Below, piece after piece: positions 11,660 through 22,481 of a DNA stretch of 64,000 nucleotides (its first letter is position 1; each line of letters starts with the position of its first letter). Both the position numbers and the translations under genes were made by a program. The stretch comes from Emergomyces orientalis (Eukaryota; Ascomycota; Eurotiomycetes; Onygenales; Ajellomycetaceae). Where the stretch lies: assembly GCA_002110485.1 (NCBI GenBank), contig MOWL01000025.1, positions 1 through 64,000 of the forward strand, given 5' to 3'. The notes beneath the pieces were generated by a model. That model was not told the origin of the DNA. It was given only the letters and a program-made list of their open reading frames with translations, and searched no databases.

Positions 11660-12226
11660 TCAAAATGGGATAGCCTCGTTGACTTTTCCGTTCCACTCCA
11701 CTGGGGTCCCGAGCAGCCTGTGATTATTCAAATCGGCCTAGGTCAATAACAAAACTTGCAATCATTCATGCTATGCAATATAAACAAGACACAATAGTAC
11801 GAATATGATGGATAAAGAGTGAAGTAGAGTGGAGCGAGAGAGAGAGAGATTACGCACTGTGTTCCCGTTTTCGTCGCCCAGCAGCCGCAAAAGATTGATG
11901 CCGGCCACAGTACGATCTGTTTTTTCATAAATAAAAGTGATGTAACGCGGTTAGACATATTTCGCATGCATCGTAAAATGAATATACAACCACTCCACCG
12001 CACTCATTTGAATGGCAAAAGGTGGGGGGGTGCTCTGCTTAGGTATATGCAACGCACAGCACTCAGAATAGTCGTCAAGAATCCTATATAAAAGTGTTAC
12101 AAAGTATTGCACGACGACTGATAGCTTGCGGTGAGGCATACCTAAAGTCGGGCCAACTACTTTGCACCGGCATGGATTCTGGTTTGTTCCGCATTGGAAG
12201 CAAAGCGGGAATGGGATCCAAAACAT
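11660..12226 (-). CDS. small Cys-rich membrane peptide, 4 tiny exons
   Basis: Four minus-strand exons (12142-12226, 12058-12083, 11858-11916, 11660-11717) total 228 nt and encode 75 aa. Introns are 58, 141 and 140 nt with donors GTATGC, GTGCGT and GTGCGT and acceptors ATAG, ACAG and ACAG; all phases fit and the reading ends in TGA. Exon 2 is a 26-nt micro-exon. The peptide starts MFWIPFPLCFQCGTNQNPCR, has a CxxC...CxC cluster (C9, C12, C19, C21), a KVVGPTLGF motif, one hydrophobic stretch (about 28-49, with LWPASIF and C47/C49) and an LLGTPVEWNGKVNEAIPF tail. I recall short fungal proteins of this pattern (NPCRCKVVGPTLGF...CWPAS...NAIP) but know no function. The C-rich head could bind metal or be lipidated; the hydrophobic part suggests membrane insertion. 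The four pieces reconstitute this conserved layout only when spliced, which is the main evidence for the model. Confidence 0.75.
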
Positions 12227-12942
12227 TGTGACGAATCGGGACCTTCCTTTTTGTCTTAATTTCGAATTCTAATTGATGAGGTATTGGACTCTGGTTTTTA
12301 ATATCCTCTCTATCAATGAAATGTCTCTCTCAAGGCTTCTTCGGTTGGACTTGAAAATTATAGGCATAAAAAGTAAAGACGAGCCTCGCTATATATACAT
12401 ACGTATCCAATTTTCGCAATCCCTCTCGCAACTGGGAATGGTGGTCAGTATGACGTTAGCTATTGTGTTGGCGAAACTTAACAACTTAGAGCCCTCGCAT
12501 TTCGATCCGACGCCATCCCATATATAAGGTCCAGCAATTTTGGGTTGAACATATTAGTGGTTGAACCAACAAGAAGCTAGAATTGCTTGAGGTTGAGTTT
12601 CTCGATGATGAGATGGAAAAAAGAGTTGGAGGTTGGATTTGGCGGGGTCTGATTGGCCAGGTGAAAAATTCAATCTATGGGTGCATGAAGCAGTGCAGTA
12701 CGATAAACATAATTTTCTAACAAAACTGAACTGCAACAAAACATAAATGGTATAAAAGAAATAAAAATCATAATCGTTAAAAGGTAAGTGGTATGCCTCG
12801 AAGGGGAAAACTAGAAATACTCAAGTATCTCAGTCTCAGGCCGCTTGCTGAGAATGAGGCCCGTCTCCCATAAAACTAGCATACCAAACAGCCCTAGTCA
12901 AGAGCAAAAACCATACTTGCCTATGAAATACACAGGCCCTAT
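12227..12942. other. intergenic between two minus-strand genes
   Basis: This should contain the promoter of the micro-exon gene (just right of 12226) and the 3' flank of the NADAR gene. AT-rich, with no coding content recognised. Confidence 0.5.
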
Positions 12943-13662
12943 TTATTCCCCATTCTTCTTCCCACCACCACCAGCTACCAGCTCTTCCTCTTCCTCTTCC
13001 TCCTTTCGAATCCGTTCCCTCACCTCCATCAACGCCTTCCCAAGCAAATTCAACCCCCAAGTCTTCCTCCTCGCGCCAGCATTCTTTGCTGCATAACCCA
13101 CACCCCATATCCGATCTCGTGGACTAGCCTCTACCAACTCCCTGCCCCCCGTAGCCAAGAGTTCCGCTTTGAGGTGCGGGTTCTGAGTGAATTTGAGGTA
13201 ATTGCCCTCCACGACGATCTCATAGCGATGTTTTTTCCACACTGCATCGTCGAAATCGGGAATTTGCCGGCCCAGCATTCTGAGATAGCTAGGATGAGGA
13301 GATTCGGAGTCTCGCGCGAGGATCTCCTCAGTGATGGGGTCGTCTGGCGCGAAAAGGAGGCCCTTGCGGTGCATCATGAATCTATAGAAAAACGATGGTC
13401 AATTTTGGTTTTTTCGGTTTTTTTATTTTTTAGAATGTCTTCCCCAAACCTAGGGAGGGGTATAGTTTGGTTTTTTTTTTTTTTGTCTCTGAGCGCGATA
13501 TCCTCACTGTTCGGTATTGTCATATTTGAGGATTTCAACGCCGTCATCCTCGTCATCGAGAAGTCTTTCCCAAGTAAACTCCGACGGATACCATTGACCC
13601 AGATAGCCATTTTCCGATTCTGGTTTCCAGAAGTAAACTGGCTCCGAGTCCTTGGGCGCCAT
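12943..13662 (-). CDS. NADAR (YbiA-like) domain protein
   Basis: Exons 13508-13662 and 12943-13381 give 197 aa. The 126-nt intron (GTGAGG...TATAG) contains two T/A homopolymer runs. Phase 2 joining creates EQFMMHRKG, the expected family motif, which fixes the junction. The protein shows the NADAR/DUF1768 order: YFWKP, GYLGQWYPS, EQFMMHRKGLLF, LGRQIPDFDDAVWKKHRYEIV, NYLKFTQN, LLATGGRELVEASPRDRIWG and GLNLLGKALMEVRERI. The family is linked to N-glycosidic cleavage of ADP-ribose-type or riboflavin-pathway intermediates in bacteria and plants; the substrate here is inferred only by family. The conserved Glu and the Asp-Arg-Ile-Trp-Gly motif are intact, so it looks active. The C-terminus ends in a poly-Glu and Gly/Lys tail outside the domain. 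No localisation signal is seen, so it is probably cytosolic. There is no operon-like partner. Confidence 0.9.
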
Positions 13663-15402
13663 TGTTGATGTCTTTCTAGCCAGAGTTAATGAAAAGGTTT
13701 GGTTGTTTAAACCAACACACAAGAGCTCGCTCGAGTATTTAAATGCTGGCAAGGAGGCCTGGTACAATGAAGGTTTATGTTGGTCGAGAAGTAGCCAACA
13801 GCCAGATCCGACAAGGGTGAGTCACTTGATGACAGGTGAGGATGATCATTAAATTTGCGCCCGATGGCCGTGACTCAGCCCCTGTTCTCCAGGGGATCTA
13901 GGCACTCATCCGCCCTAAGAATCCCTAAACCAGGGTGCCAAGTAAGCCGCTGAGTTTTAGCGTGCTCTGTCCTGGCTAAGATAGGATGATGTTCAGCCTC
14001 ATTTCAAGCCTGCAGGCATGTCAAGATTATTCTCCGACGTGGAACGGATTTGCTTTCGGTCCAACGTAAATGCAAATGCAACAAGCAATAATAATGTGAA
14101 GCATAAAGGGTGCTTCGGCCCCCCCGTTGGCATTAAGTTTCGTTAAGGATCTTGTGGTGTTCAAAATGCACATTTGTTGGCGGCCTCGGAACCTCCACAA
14201 AACACACTGTTTTTCCTTTCTTTTCAAGCTATCAGCAGCCGTGAGAGAAGGCGCCATTAATTTCTTCAGTAACCCTCGTATTGGCAGACCCCATCGTATC
14301 AAAATCCAAATATAGTGGGACGAGCCCTGTGGCTGTGCGATACCAAAGATTGGCAAGCAGTGGTCACTGGCCCCTGTTCTTGTTCAGTAGATTAAGTTCT
14401 GACACGTGTGGCTCAACTGGTTAAGCATAAATCTATTCTGGATGCAAGAAGCCACCGCCATGACGTCGGGGTGAGGAACTTCAACAAACCGCGGACATTT
14501 CTCAAATAAGGGTTACTCCCAGTCGTCCAACAAACAAGCATGATTACAAAGGATTTTTCAGGCCTTTTTTGCCTCGTCAGCTCAAGGAGCATGTTTACGT
14601 GTGTCTCATCGTCAAGTTCTTTATACTAGTTCAACCGAGTCACGGGTCCATAAGGGGAAAACACGAGAGAACGTTGGCAGTTAGCTAGTAGACCAGGATC
14701 CCTCTCACCAAAGCCCTAAAATCCACCTTCGCGCCCGCTAATGACCGCCGCATGAGAGCTACGAAGAGGCTGAAGAGGATTTTCTGAACATGACTGGCTC
14801 GCGCTCGGGACCTCTCCCCATCACGATCAAGACTCTGCACTCAGCCCAGCCTAGGCGCCAACCTGGAACATCGAGACAAGTGACCGGGAATTCCTGAGCA
14901 ATTCCAAGGTTGTTTATTTTCCCAAAGGTTCTTCCCACAGAACCTGCGCGCTCTTATATCAACTTCAGTCGCCACTTCAAAACCAATCGGTTTTCCCCTT
15001 TTTCTCCCTGGTTACTCTATTTTTTACTTTTCTTCCTTCGCATCTCCACTATTTATTGACGAAAAACTCGCTTATTATTTATCAAACTTCGAGGCCCCAC
15101 GCTTTTCGTCCTCTTCATCGCTAAATTTTAACTGTCCATTCTCACCAAACAAGCACTTTCATTCCTATTCTCCTCTGGACCTGGACCCCCGTCCTCTCTG
15201 CCCTATATCAGAGAACCTCGATCGATCGATCAGTCGTCACTATTTGATCATTTTTCGCATTTCTCCACAATAAATCGACCCTCTCTTGCACACAGCACGC
15301 GGCACGTCGCACTTGTCGATTACCATTATTAGGCTTTTGCCCCCACCTCCAGGGACACGCAGGCAAAGGCCAAGTGGGCGGAGAATATACCAGCGATAAC
15401 CC
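13663..15402. other. divergent spacer: NADAR promoter and 15403 gene leader
   Basis: The spacer lies between the NADAR gene (-) and the small membrane protein gene (+), so it holds both promoters. The last 400 bases are C/T-rich (pyrimidine-rich leader typical of filamentous fungi). I see no gene. A tRNA A-box-like string near 14410 has no matching T-arm (see rejected items). Confidence 0.5.
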
Positions 15403-16002
15403 ATGGCAACGAATCGATTAATCCCACTCCTAGTCCTGATTGTCGTCGTTGGCATCCTAGCCGTTGTCAGCTTCGTGACATGGAGCATCATGATGGCCGT
15501 CAAAGCGCAGACGAAGAAGGAGATGGAGAAAAAACACGTGACGATGTCGCGGGGCGGGATGAAGGTTGGTGTTAAAGAGTTGAATGATGAGCAGTATAAG
15601 GATATTAGCCAGGGGTATGTATAACATTCTCTCTCTTTTTTTTTATTTTAATATATATGTGTAATATATTTATTTGAATTTGTGAATTTGTTCTTTGCTT
15701 CCAGCTGGAGGTCCCCCGGCTGTCGGATTGATTCAGTGAAACAAAACTCCCATAAACCTCAAGTTACACCCATCTGCGTTGCCAAAAAAATGAAACAGCA
15801 CACGTCACTTGATTAACTTACCTCTGACTTACTTAATTATGTTTTTTCTAACACCATTTTTGCTAGTATCCTGGTCAACATCTGGAATCACAGTTCCTTC
15901 CCCGCCTACAAAAGGCGATGGTGGAACGGCGGCAGCAGCCCAAACGTGTCAGAGGATAATAATGGAAACGGTAATAATAATGAAGGCCGGAGACATTTGT
16001 AA
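15403..16002 (+). CDS. small single-pass membrane protein
   Basis: Exons 15403-15614 and 15867-16002 encode 115 aa; the 252-nt intron (GTATGT...GCTAG) is long for this window. The N-terminus is a hydrophobic anchor at residues 7-31 (IPLLVLIVVVGILAVVSFVT) preceded by MATNR, so it is a signal anchor or type III membrane protein. A charged stretch (about 34-70) with KKEMEKKHVTMSRGGMKVGV follows, then NIWNHSSFPAYKRRWWNGG and an Asn/Gly-rich end. I recall this as a conserved short protein in Eurotiomycetes, but not a function. A GTAAGT overlaps the stop codon (15999-16004), so a further 3' exon cannot be excluded. The start ATG has the good context CCCATGGCA. Confidence 0.75.
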
Positions 16003-19000
16003 GTTGCTTTCCATATTCTTTCTTTCTTCTATATATATATGTTTGTATGTATGTATGTATTGTTTGTATTCTTCTTCTTCTTCATCATCGTTTCATTGCC
16101 GTAACTACTGGAAGACAATAATTACTCTGCTTTTTCTCATGATATAATGTTTTTTCCTACTTTTCTCATAACGATGGAGACATAACTAACTTGGTGTAAC
16201 TGCATATATATATAGGCGCCGTAGGAGCTGAATTCGGTATTTATACATACAGTGCAATTCAATTCTATGATGTGATATGACAGATGACACGGTGCTAGGA
16301 GAAACTGGCGGAACTTTACCTCACCTCCCTCCGTGCTTCTCTTTCTCACTTTTCTTCCCCTGCTACTCCTTTTTCCTCATTCAAATTCTTTTCATTCAAC
16401 CTTTTATTTTTCCACGCCCAAGTCTATGACACTTTACTCGCTGAGCTTGTCGGGCTATGATCGTTCTTTCTTCTTTCCTCCTCTTCTTGTCTTCTTCTTG
16501 TCACTTTTCACATAGGCTATGTAAATCTTCTTTTTTTCCCCTCCTTTCCGTTTCAGTGACTTCTTGAAGAAGCAATCATGCGGGAAGCCATGGCCTTTGC
16601 TATTATTTTGCCCATTTGATATACCCATTTTACAAGTTCAGCTTTGGAATGCATACCCTGCTACTTTTGTGCATCAAAATACACGCTAAACTTTACGGCA
16701 TCCCCCTCTTTTTTTGGCCCAAAAAGGAAGACGACAGAGGAAGGATGGAAGACGTTTTATCTTAACCACAAACCCCCGTTGTGCATTATCAGACTCAACA
16801 TGGTGGGGCTTCTTATCCGTCAGGGTTGATATCGACAAAGAGAGTTTGAAGTGATTAAACAGGCAAATAAAATGAAAGCTGAGCAGAAGGGAAAGTGTCT
16901 TATGTCTCCTGCCCAAAACTTCGTTCCCTTGTAACTATGCCAGTTGACATTATACGCCCCAGTACGGAGTAAAAAGCATGTATATTTCAGTACAAACCAA
17001 ATTCATGTGGGGGAAGCAATCCACTTATCCCACTTATCCAGCGTAACTACCTGAGCCTGATATGCTATTTAAACAAACTGCTAACCGTGAAAAAAAAAAT
17101 AAGAACAAGAATAAAAGAAGTTAGACTTCCAATCCCTGAATATGTCCGCTGCGTGAATAAAGTAAACCAGCCAACATATGTGGATAGATTGCATGCATGC
17201 TTACATACCGATGCTTATTCAAATGCCGCTAAGGGGGGGTTTTTTCCTCTGGACTATTTAACTACCTATGCTAGTTAAATTACCTGCCGATAGCGGTGTT
17301 TGTATAGTACATACATACCTCTAACCCTCACTGGTGTCCTCCCCCCTCCCCCCTCCCCCTCCCTCTCCCCCAAACCCTTTTTTTTCGGGAGGTTGTGGCG
17401 GTGGTGGATTAAAAAGCTTTTATCAAATCAGTTGGATAAAAATAAAAAAGAAGGGAGGGTTTATAGCTGTCTCTCCGAGTTTGTTTCCTGAATCCCCAAT
17501 CACCATCTACCCACCTAGCCCTCCAAAATTTCCCTGTCCCCTTTCCCTTTTTCATTTGTCAATTTTCTATATATATTGTCGCCCCAAATTCCACGAAGGT
17601 AAAATAAACCAATTTAAGTTAGTTTTATCTAGTTAGTAAAGGGGGGGGGGAGGGGGGGGAACAGGTTGGTTGTCATTTGTCATGCCGATGTCGGTACGTG
17701 GGGTGCCTAGTATATACTACCTAGTATATATGATCTAACATGGCGAGAGAAGAAAACGTGATTGGAATGATATTGAGGTATCCCTAGAAACAGAACATTG
17801 AAACAGGAGAGGGCTAGCTAGAAATGTCTTCCGGAGAAGGAATTAGACGAACGTGGGTTTGTTTGATATTTTGTGGGGAAAAGAGGGGGTTTAACCTCTA
17901 GGTTCCTCAATTCCTCAGTAAGTGAAAGTGTGAAGAATTTTCAGTGCTTCGGGGGATTTTTTTTTTTTTGGTAATAGATCTTCGTGAATAAATGGATCCT
18001 CTTGTTGTACAGTACAAATGGCTAGAGTTCTGGGTAGATCAGCAGGCGAGGTATTTTATTTAAGGAATTTGTAACATGTGTCTAGCTGTTCGGCACAAAC
18101 TATCGGCAGAAACTGTGTAAGGAAGTACGCCGATATGTCATACCGCCCGTGGGCAGCCACTTTCGAGAAGAAAAAGAAAGAAAATATCCCGATGAGCCTA
18201 CGCCGGGAGCGCGGGCGAGCGGGGTTGCCGGGAATGCTATGTGGGGACTCGGGAGGGAGTTGTGTCAAGGCCGTTGAAAACTTGTTTGCTCTTGACCACC
18301 GGGGTAAATTTTGTTCCCATTATGGTTAGCAACAAAACAGGAGGAATTGTATCAGACCAGTAAAGGATTATCCGTCCGCATCTATCTGATGTAGGTAGGT
18401 AATTGTGAGAAATACCAATCCTTGGGCAAAACGTTCCGCCGCCCTAAGGGGAAGATAAGTATGGAAATATGACTATATAATATAAGTCGCGGCAATTTGC
18501 TTAGCGCTTGCTTCTCTGCGCGCCGTGTGGTGGAGATATTTCTAGGAGGCCTCGAGCTTTCCACCTGCAATTACAGGTTCAAGACGTAATTCCTAGTTAG
18601 GTGCTAGGGTGCTCTGATCAACAAGAAAGAGGGGTTTCGGTCAGGTCATGACTGAACTCCAACTTGAGCTTTGGGCGAGATTGAGAAGTAATTATGAAGA
18701 AAGAAAAAAAGGTCATTCCTGCCGACGGCGAGGCACTGTGGTTTCTCATTTCACGCAGTTTCACCTCATGATGTCATGTATTAATTAGGTAGTAGTTAGT
18801 TGATTGTATTTCCCAAGTTGAATCTATTTTGGACATGGGCATGGCCCACAACCTCCCAGTTCCACCTCGAGAACAAATAGCGAGCAGTAGAAAGGAAACC
18901 TCCTGCTGTAGAGTAGCTAGTCTATGGAATAGTTCTACTTGGAGTATCCTAACCCGAGAACGATATGTGGCGAAAAGAGTTCTCCCCTCTCCTCCCCTCG

Positions 19001-19942
19001 CTCATATTGCATCCTCCACCTTTTTGTTTTTGTTTCTAGCCGACGGAAGAATTGCTTTATTGGGAGTCGTTTCTGTCTCCTCTCTTCTCCAGATCCTTTT
19101 TTTATTTTTTTTATTTTTATTTTTTTGAAATCTTTTTCAAAGTGGAGCAATTGGAGCTTCTCTGGCGCTGTTTCGAGTTCTTTGCTCATCCCCCCGCCGC
19201 TATTTCCCCGCCTTTTTTTCTTCTCTCTCTCTTTTGGGGCATCATTCGAGATGGCAAGCCGTAGACGGAAACGGGGAACGTTAGCAAGCATGTGTCAGAT
19301 TTCCGGCTTCTGTTAGTTGCTGGGGCATGGTATGTGTGTCCCACCGGCGGGGAGGCAGCTCGGCATATAAAACCCGGGTCTTATATAGGTAGTTCCTACC
19401 TAGTCCTATTCCAACACACAACTAACGAAAGCAGGAGCCCACTGAGTAGGCAGGGAATAAATAAATCATATGGGGGGGGGGGAGTGTGATTTCTGGACGG
19501 GTGACGTTTTCTAACTAGTACCTACTACGTACATAGTCCACCGCCAAGCGAAGTGGCTGCAAACAAAAAATGCCCGGCAAATCTGGGCGAGGATCAGCAG
19601 GAGGGATCAACGGAACAACTTTACCCCGGAGACCAACGAGCAACATAGTAAGCGTGGTGTGCAATGTGGGCCAATCACAAGTCCCCTTTACCCAAAACTA
19701 GGTATTTTTATGGGTCCTTGCCGCAGATTCTTGGCTATTTCTTGGCATTAGCGGCTGCCGTTGCGCCGAAAAAGGCTTATCTCTACGAATTTGGTTTGTA
19801 TTCACTGAGAATACACTGAGTACTATACAATAAATACACTGTGTAGGTAAATAAACACCCAGGTAAAATATGTACTCTTGCCTACTTTTGAGTATGCGTA
19901 GTACACAATCATATAGGCCCTGGCTGTATGTAGCAGTGATTT

Positions 19943-19960
19943 CCCCCCCCCCCCCCCCCC
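19943..19960. repeat. poly-C homopolymer
   Basis: A run of 18 consecutive C on the plus strand in the JEN upstream spacer. Such tracts are length-unstable and error-prone in sequencing. Confidence 0.95.
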
Positions 19961-20607
19961 GGTGATTCTTTGCAGCCGATACTAGTACCCTTAAATAATA
20001 TTAAACAGATGCTAATCGAGAAGAATAGAATTTCCTTGGCATATACCTCTCCGCCCGAAAAGGGAAGAAATATGGGACACCTAGAATGTCAGTTATTATT
20101 GGGGCATGTTTCTCGGAGGATTATCACTTGGCCAGTAACATCATATTCTCGTCTCCTCTTGCGTACAGAGTAAGGTTTTCCGCTGGGCCCTGCTCATAAC
20201 ACACACAAACCCCGTTTTTTCAATACTACCCTGAGCCGTGCATCATCGGGGCTGGTGGTTGGACAAACTCAAACTTTTCTCTAGCGCTCTGCAGATCAAC
20301 TGGAATAAAGCTTGCTACCTACATAGTAGGTAGGTGGTTAGAGAAAGGCTTTGGGGGTTCAGCTCCTTTTCGATGGCTCCTGGCCAATGGACCCATGGCT
20401 CTGTTGCAAGCTTCCCGCAGCAAATCGATTAATCCTGCCTCTGCCGCTGCCTCCGTTGCTGCTGATACTTACCTTTACCCGGGCCAGAACTTCCCCCGCC
20501 TTCCCCAGTTGTTCTACCTCTCCACCTATATATAATATAATATATATCCCCAGGCATATATCTCCCACGACCAACAACTACGCATTGGAGGAAGACGAAG
20601 AGAAAGA

Positions 20608-20611
<4 letters not shown>

Positions 20612-20654
<43 letters not shown>
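20612..20654. repeat. (CT)n microsatellite in JEN leader
   Basis: About 21 CT units lie 140-185 bases upstream of the JEN start codon. It is probably inside the 5' leader or core promoter, where pyrimidine tracts commonly precede transcription starts in filamentous fungi. A candidate for length polymorphism. Confidence 0.9.
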
Positions 20655-20658
<4 letters not shown>

Positions 20659-20795
20659 CCGTCATTTCATTTCATTTTTGCTGGTCTCATCTATTTCCTC
20701 CCTTCCTCCCTCCCTTCTGTCCTTCCTCTCGTTGAAAAACGGGAACAACAGAACACACCCACCTTCTTCTTCTATAAGGAAAAAGAAAAGAAACC

Positions 20796-22481
20796 ATGTC
20801 GGGCAACGAACCCGCCGACCCGGTAGCCAAGGGCATCCTGCCCACCGCCAAACAGGCCCTGGGCGACCTGTTCCGCTGGAAAATGCGCGTCGAGGTAACA
20901 AACGCCGAAGGCGAAACATACTGCGAATGGCAAGACCCTCCCCCACTCCGAAACCCCATCAGCCTCTGCGCCCAACTCTCCTGGCGAGACTGGCTCTACT
21001 TCGCCGTCGGTCTTTTCGCCTGGATCGCCGACGCCTTCGACTTCCACGCCTTATCCATCCAAACCGTGAAACTGTCAAAATACTATGGCGAAACCAAAAC
21101 TTCCATCTCCACAGCTATCACGCTCACGTTGTTGTTGCGGTCTGTTGGGGCGGCGTTTTTTGGGCTGGCGGGTGATAAGTGGGGAAGGAAGTGGCCTATG
21201 GTTTTCAACATGATTGTTTTGGGCGTTTTGCAGATTGCGACTATCTACAGCGCTACGTTTCAGCAGTTCCTGGCTGTACGCAGTTTGTTTGGCCTATTTA
21301 TGGGCGGTGTGTATGGTAACGCCATCGCCATGGCGCTGGAGAACTGTCCCGTGGACGCGCGCGGGCTTATGTCCGGCGTCCTGCAACAGGGGTACTCGAT
21401 GGGTTATGTCTTCGCAGCATGTGCGAACCTGGGCGTCGGCGGCTCGACAGAGTCTTGGAAGATCGTCTTCTGGATTGCAGCGGGCCTCTCGTTCCTCGCC
21501 GGGTTTATACGCGTTTTCCTCCCGGAATCCAAACAGTTCCGCGAAGCGAAAAAGGCCGGGAAACATGCTACATCCCCAGGCGCCTTTTGGCGCGATACAA
21601 AACTCATGCTCGCCAAGGAATGGGGCTTGGTAGTTTACTGCATCATCCTCATGACCTGGTTCAACTACTACAGCCACACGTCGCAGGATAGCTATACAAC
21701 CTTCATGCTCACGCAAAAGGACCTGGATAACGCCGGAGCCAGCCGCGCCAGCATCCTGATGAAGGTAGGCGCCTGCGTCGGCGGGACTATTATCGGCTAC
21801 ATGTCCCAATTCATCGGCCGGCGGCGCTCCATCGTCATCTCCGCGCTGATGAGCGGCGTGCTGATCCCTGCCTGGATCCTCCCGCAGGGCGAACGGAGCC
21901 TTTCAGCCTCCGGGTTCTTCATGCAATTCTTTGTCCAGGGCGCGTGGGGGATAATCCCCATCCATCTCAACGAGTTATCCCCGCCCGCATTCCGCTCCAG
22001 TTTCCCCGGCGTCACGTACCAGGTGGGCAACATGATTTCATCCCCTTCAGCACAGATTGTCAATGCGGTTGCGGAGGCGATTAATGTTAGGGGAGCGGAT
22101 GGGGAGCCGGCGCCGGCGTATGGGCCGACGATGGGGGTTGCGACGGCGATTATTGCGACGGGGATTGTGGTGACGACTATGTTTGGGCCGGAGAAGAGGG
22201 GAAGGAAGTTTGAGGAGGCGAGGGCTGCTGGGGTTGTTGATTTGGGGGATGAGGGTGTTGAGGATGGGAAGGAGAGGGATGTTGAGCTTGGGAGGGGTTC
22301 GTCTGTCAGTGGGGATGGGAATGGGAATGGGAATGGGAATGGGAGTGGGAATGGGAGTGGGAGTGGGAGTGGGGATGGGAATGGGAGTGGGAGTGGGAGC
22401 GGGATTGAGAAGGAGAAGGAGATGGAGATGGGGATGGAGGCTCCTGGGGGCAAGCATGGGGAGATTTCTGAGAAGAGGTGA
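20796..22481 (+). CDS. JEN-type monocarboxylate/H+ transporter (MFS)
   Basis: A single exon of 561 aa with its ATG in AACCATGTCG. It is a 12-helix major facilitator carrier. N-terminal loops are followed by LYFAVGLFAWIADAFDFHAL (helix 1) and GLAGDKWGRKWPM, the MFS loop 2-3 motif. At about residues 289-301 it carries NYYSHTSQDSYTT, a match to the JEN signature NxxS/THxS/TQDxxxT that is needed for lactate/pyruvate transport in yeast Jen1. Expected role: plasma-membrane proton symport of lactate, pyruvate or dicarboxylates for growth on non-sugar carbon, usually glucose-repressed. The substrate class (mono- or dicarboxylate) cannot be told from the sequence. The C-terminal cytosolic tail (about 490-561) is extended. 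Residues about 506-536 are a Gly/Asn/Ser/Asp run encoded by GGGAAT/GGGAGT repeats, followed by a Lys/Glu/Met stretch. Codon use is GC-rich except in the repeat. Confidence 0.92.
   Translation: MSGNEPADPVAKGILPTAKQALGDLFRWKMRVEVTNAEGETYCEWQDPPPLRNPISLCAQLSWRDWLYFAVGLFAWIADAFDFHALSIQTVKLSKYYGETKTSISTAITLTLLLRSVGAAFFGLAGDKWGRKWPMVFNMIVLGVLQIATIYSATFQQFLAVRSLFGLFMGGVYGNAIAMALENCPVDARGLMSGVLQQGYSMGYVFAACANLGVGGSTESWKIVFWIAAGLSFLAGFIRVFLPESKQFREAKKAGKHATSPGAFWRDTKLMLAKEWGLVVYCIILMTWFNYYSHTSQDSYTTFMLTQKDLDNAGASRASILMKVGACVGGTIIGYMSQFIGRRRSIVISALMSGVLIPAWILPQGERSLSASGFFMQFFVQGAWGIIPIHLNELSPPAFRSSFPGVTYQVGNMISSPSAQIVNAVAEAINVRGADGEPAPAYGPTMGVATAIIATGIVVTTMFGPEKRGRKFEEARAAGVVDLGDEGVEDGKERDVELGRGSSVSGDGNGNGNGNGSGNGSGSGSGDGNGSGSGSGIEKEKEMEMGMEAPGGKHGEISEKR
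22312..22405 (+). repeat. hexanucleotide repeat inside JEN coding region
   Basis: Imperfect GGGAAT/GGGAGT/GGGGAT units are repeated about 15 times in frame, encoding alternating Gly with Asn, Ser or Asp. The period of six keeps the frame under unit gain or loss. Confidence 0.9.

Larger units (their letters stand above)
16003..20795. other. 4.8-kb gene-poor spacer upstream of JEN gene
   Basis: No coding frame of natural composition was found; the frames seen are Ser/Phe/Leu-rich readings of pyrimidine tracts. The spacer contains a poly-C run (19943-19960), a G-run (17641-17660, with one A), T/A runs and several copies of the short motif CCTACCTA/TAGGTAGG (for example about 18394, 20318-20337). 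The final 450 bases form a CT-rich leader of the transporter gene. It could hold noncoding transcripts or decayed repeats; nothing identifiable. Confidence 0.45.

Noticed and set aside
14405..14430. tRNA A-box-like string GTGGCTCAACTGGTTAAGC
   Set aside because: No T-arm or acceptor complement follows within 100 bases.
22047..22457. minus-strand Pro/Ile/Thr repeat frames opposite the JEN tail
   Set aside because: Shadow of the GGGAAT repeat on the coding strand.
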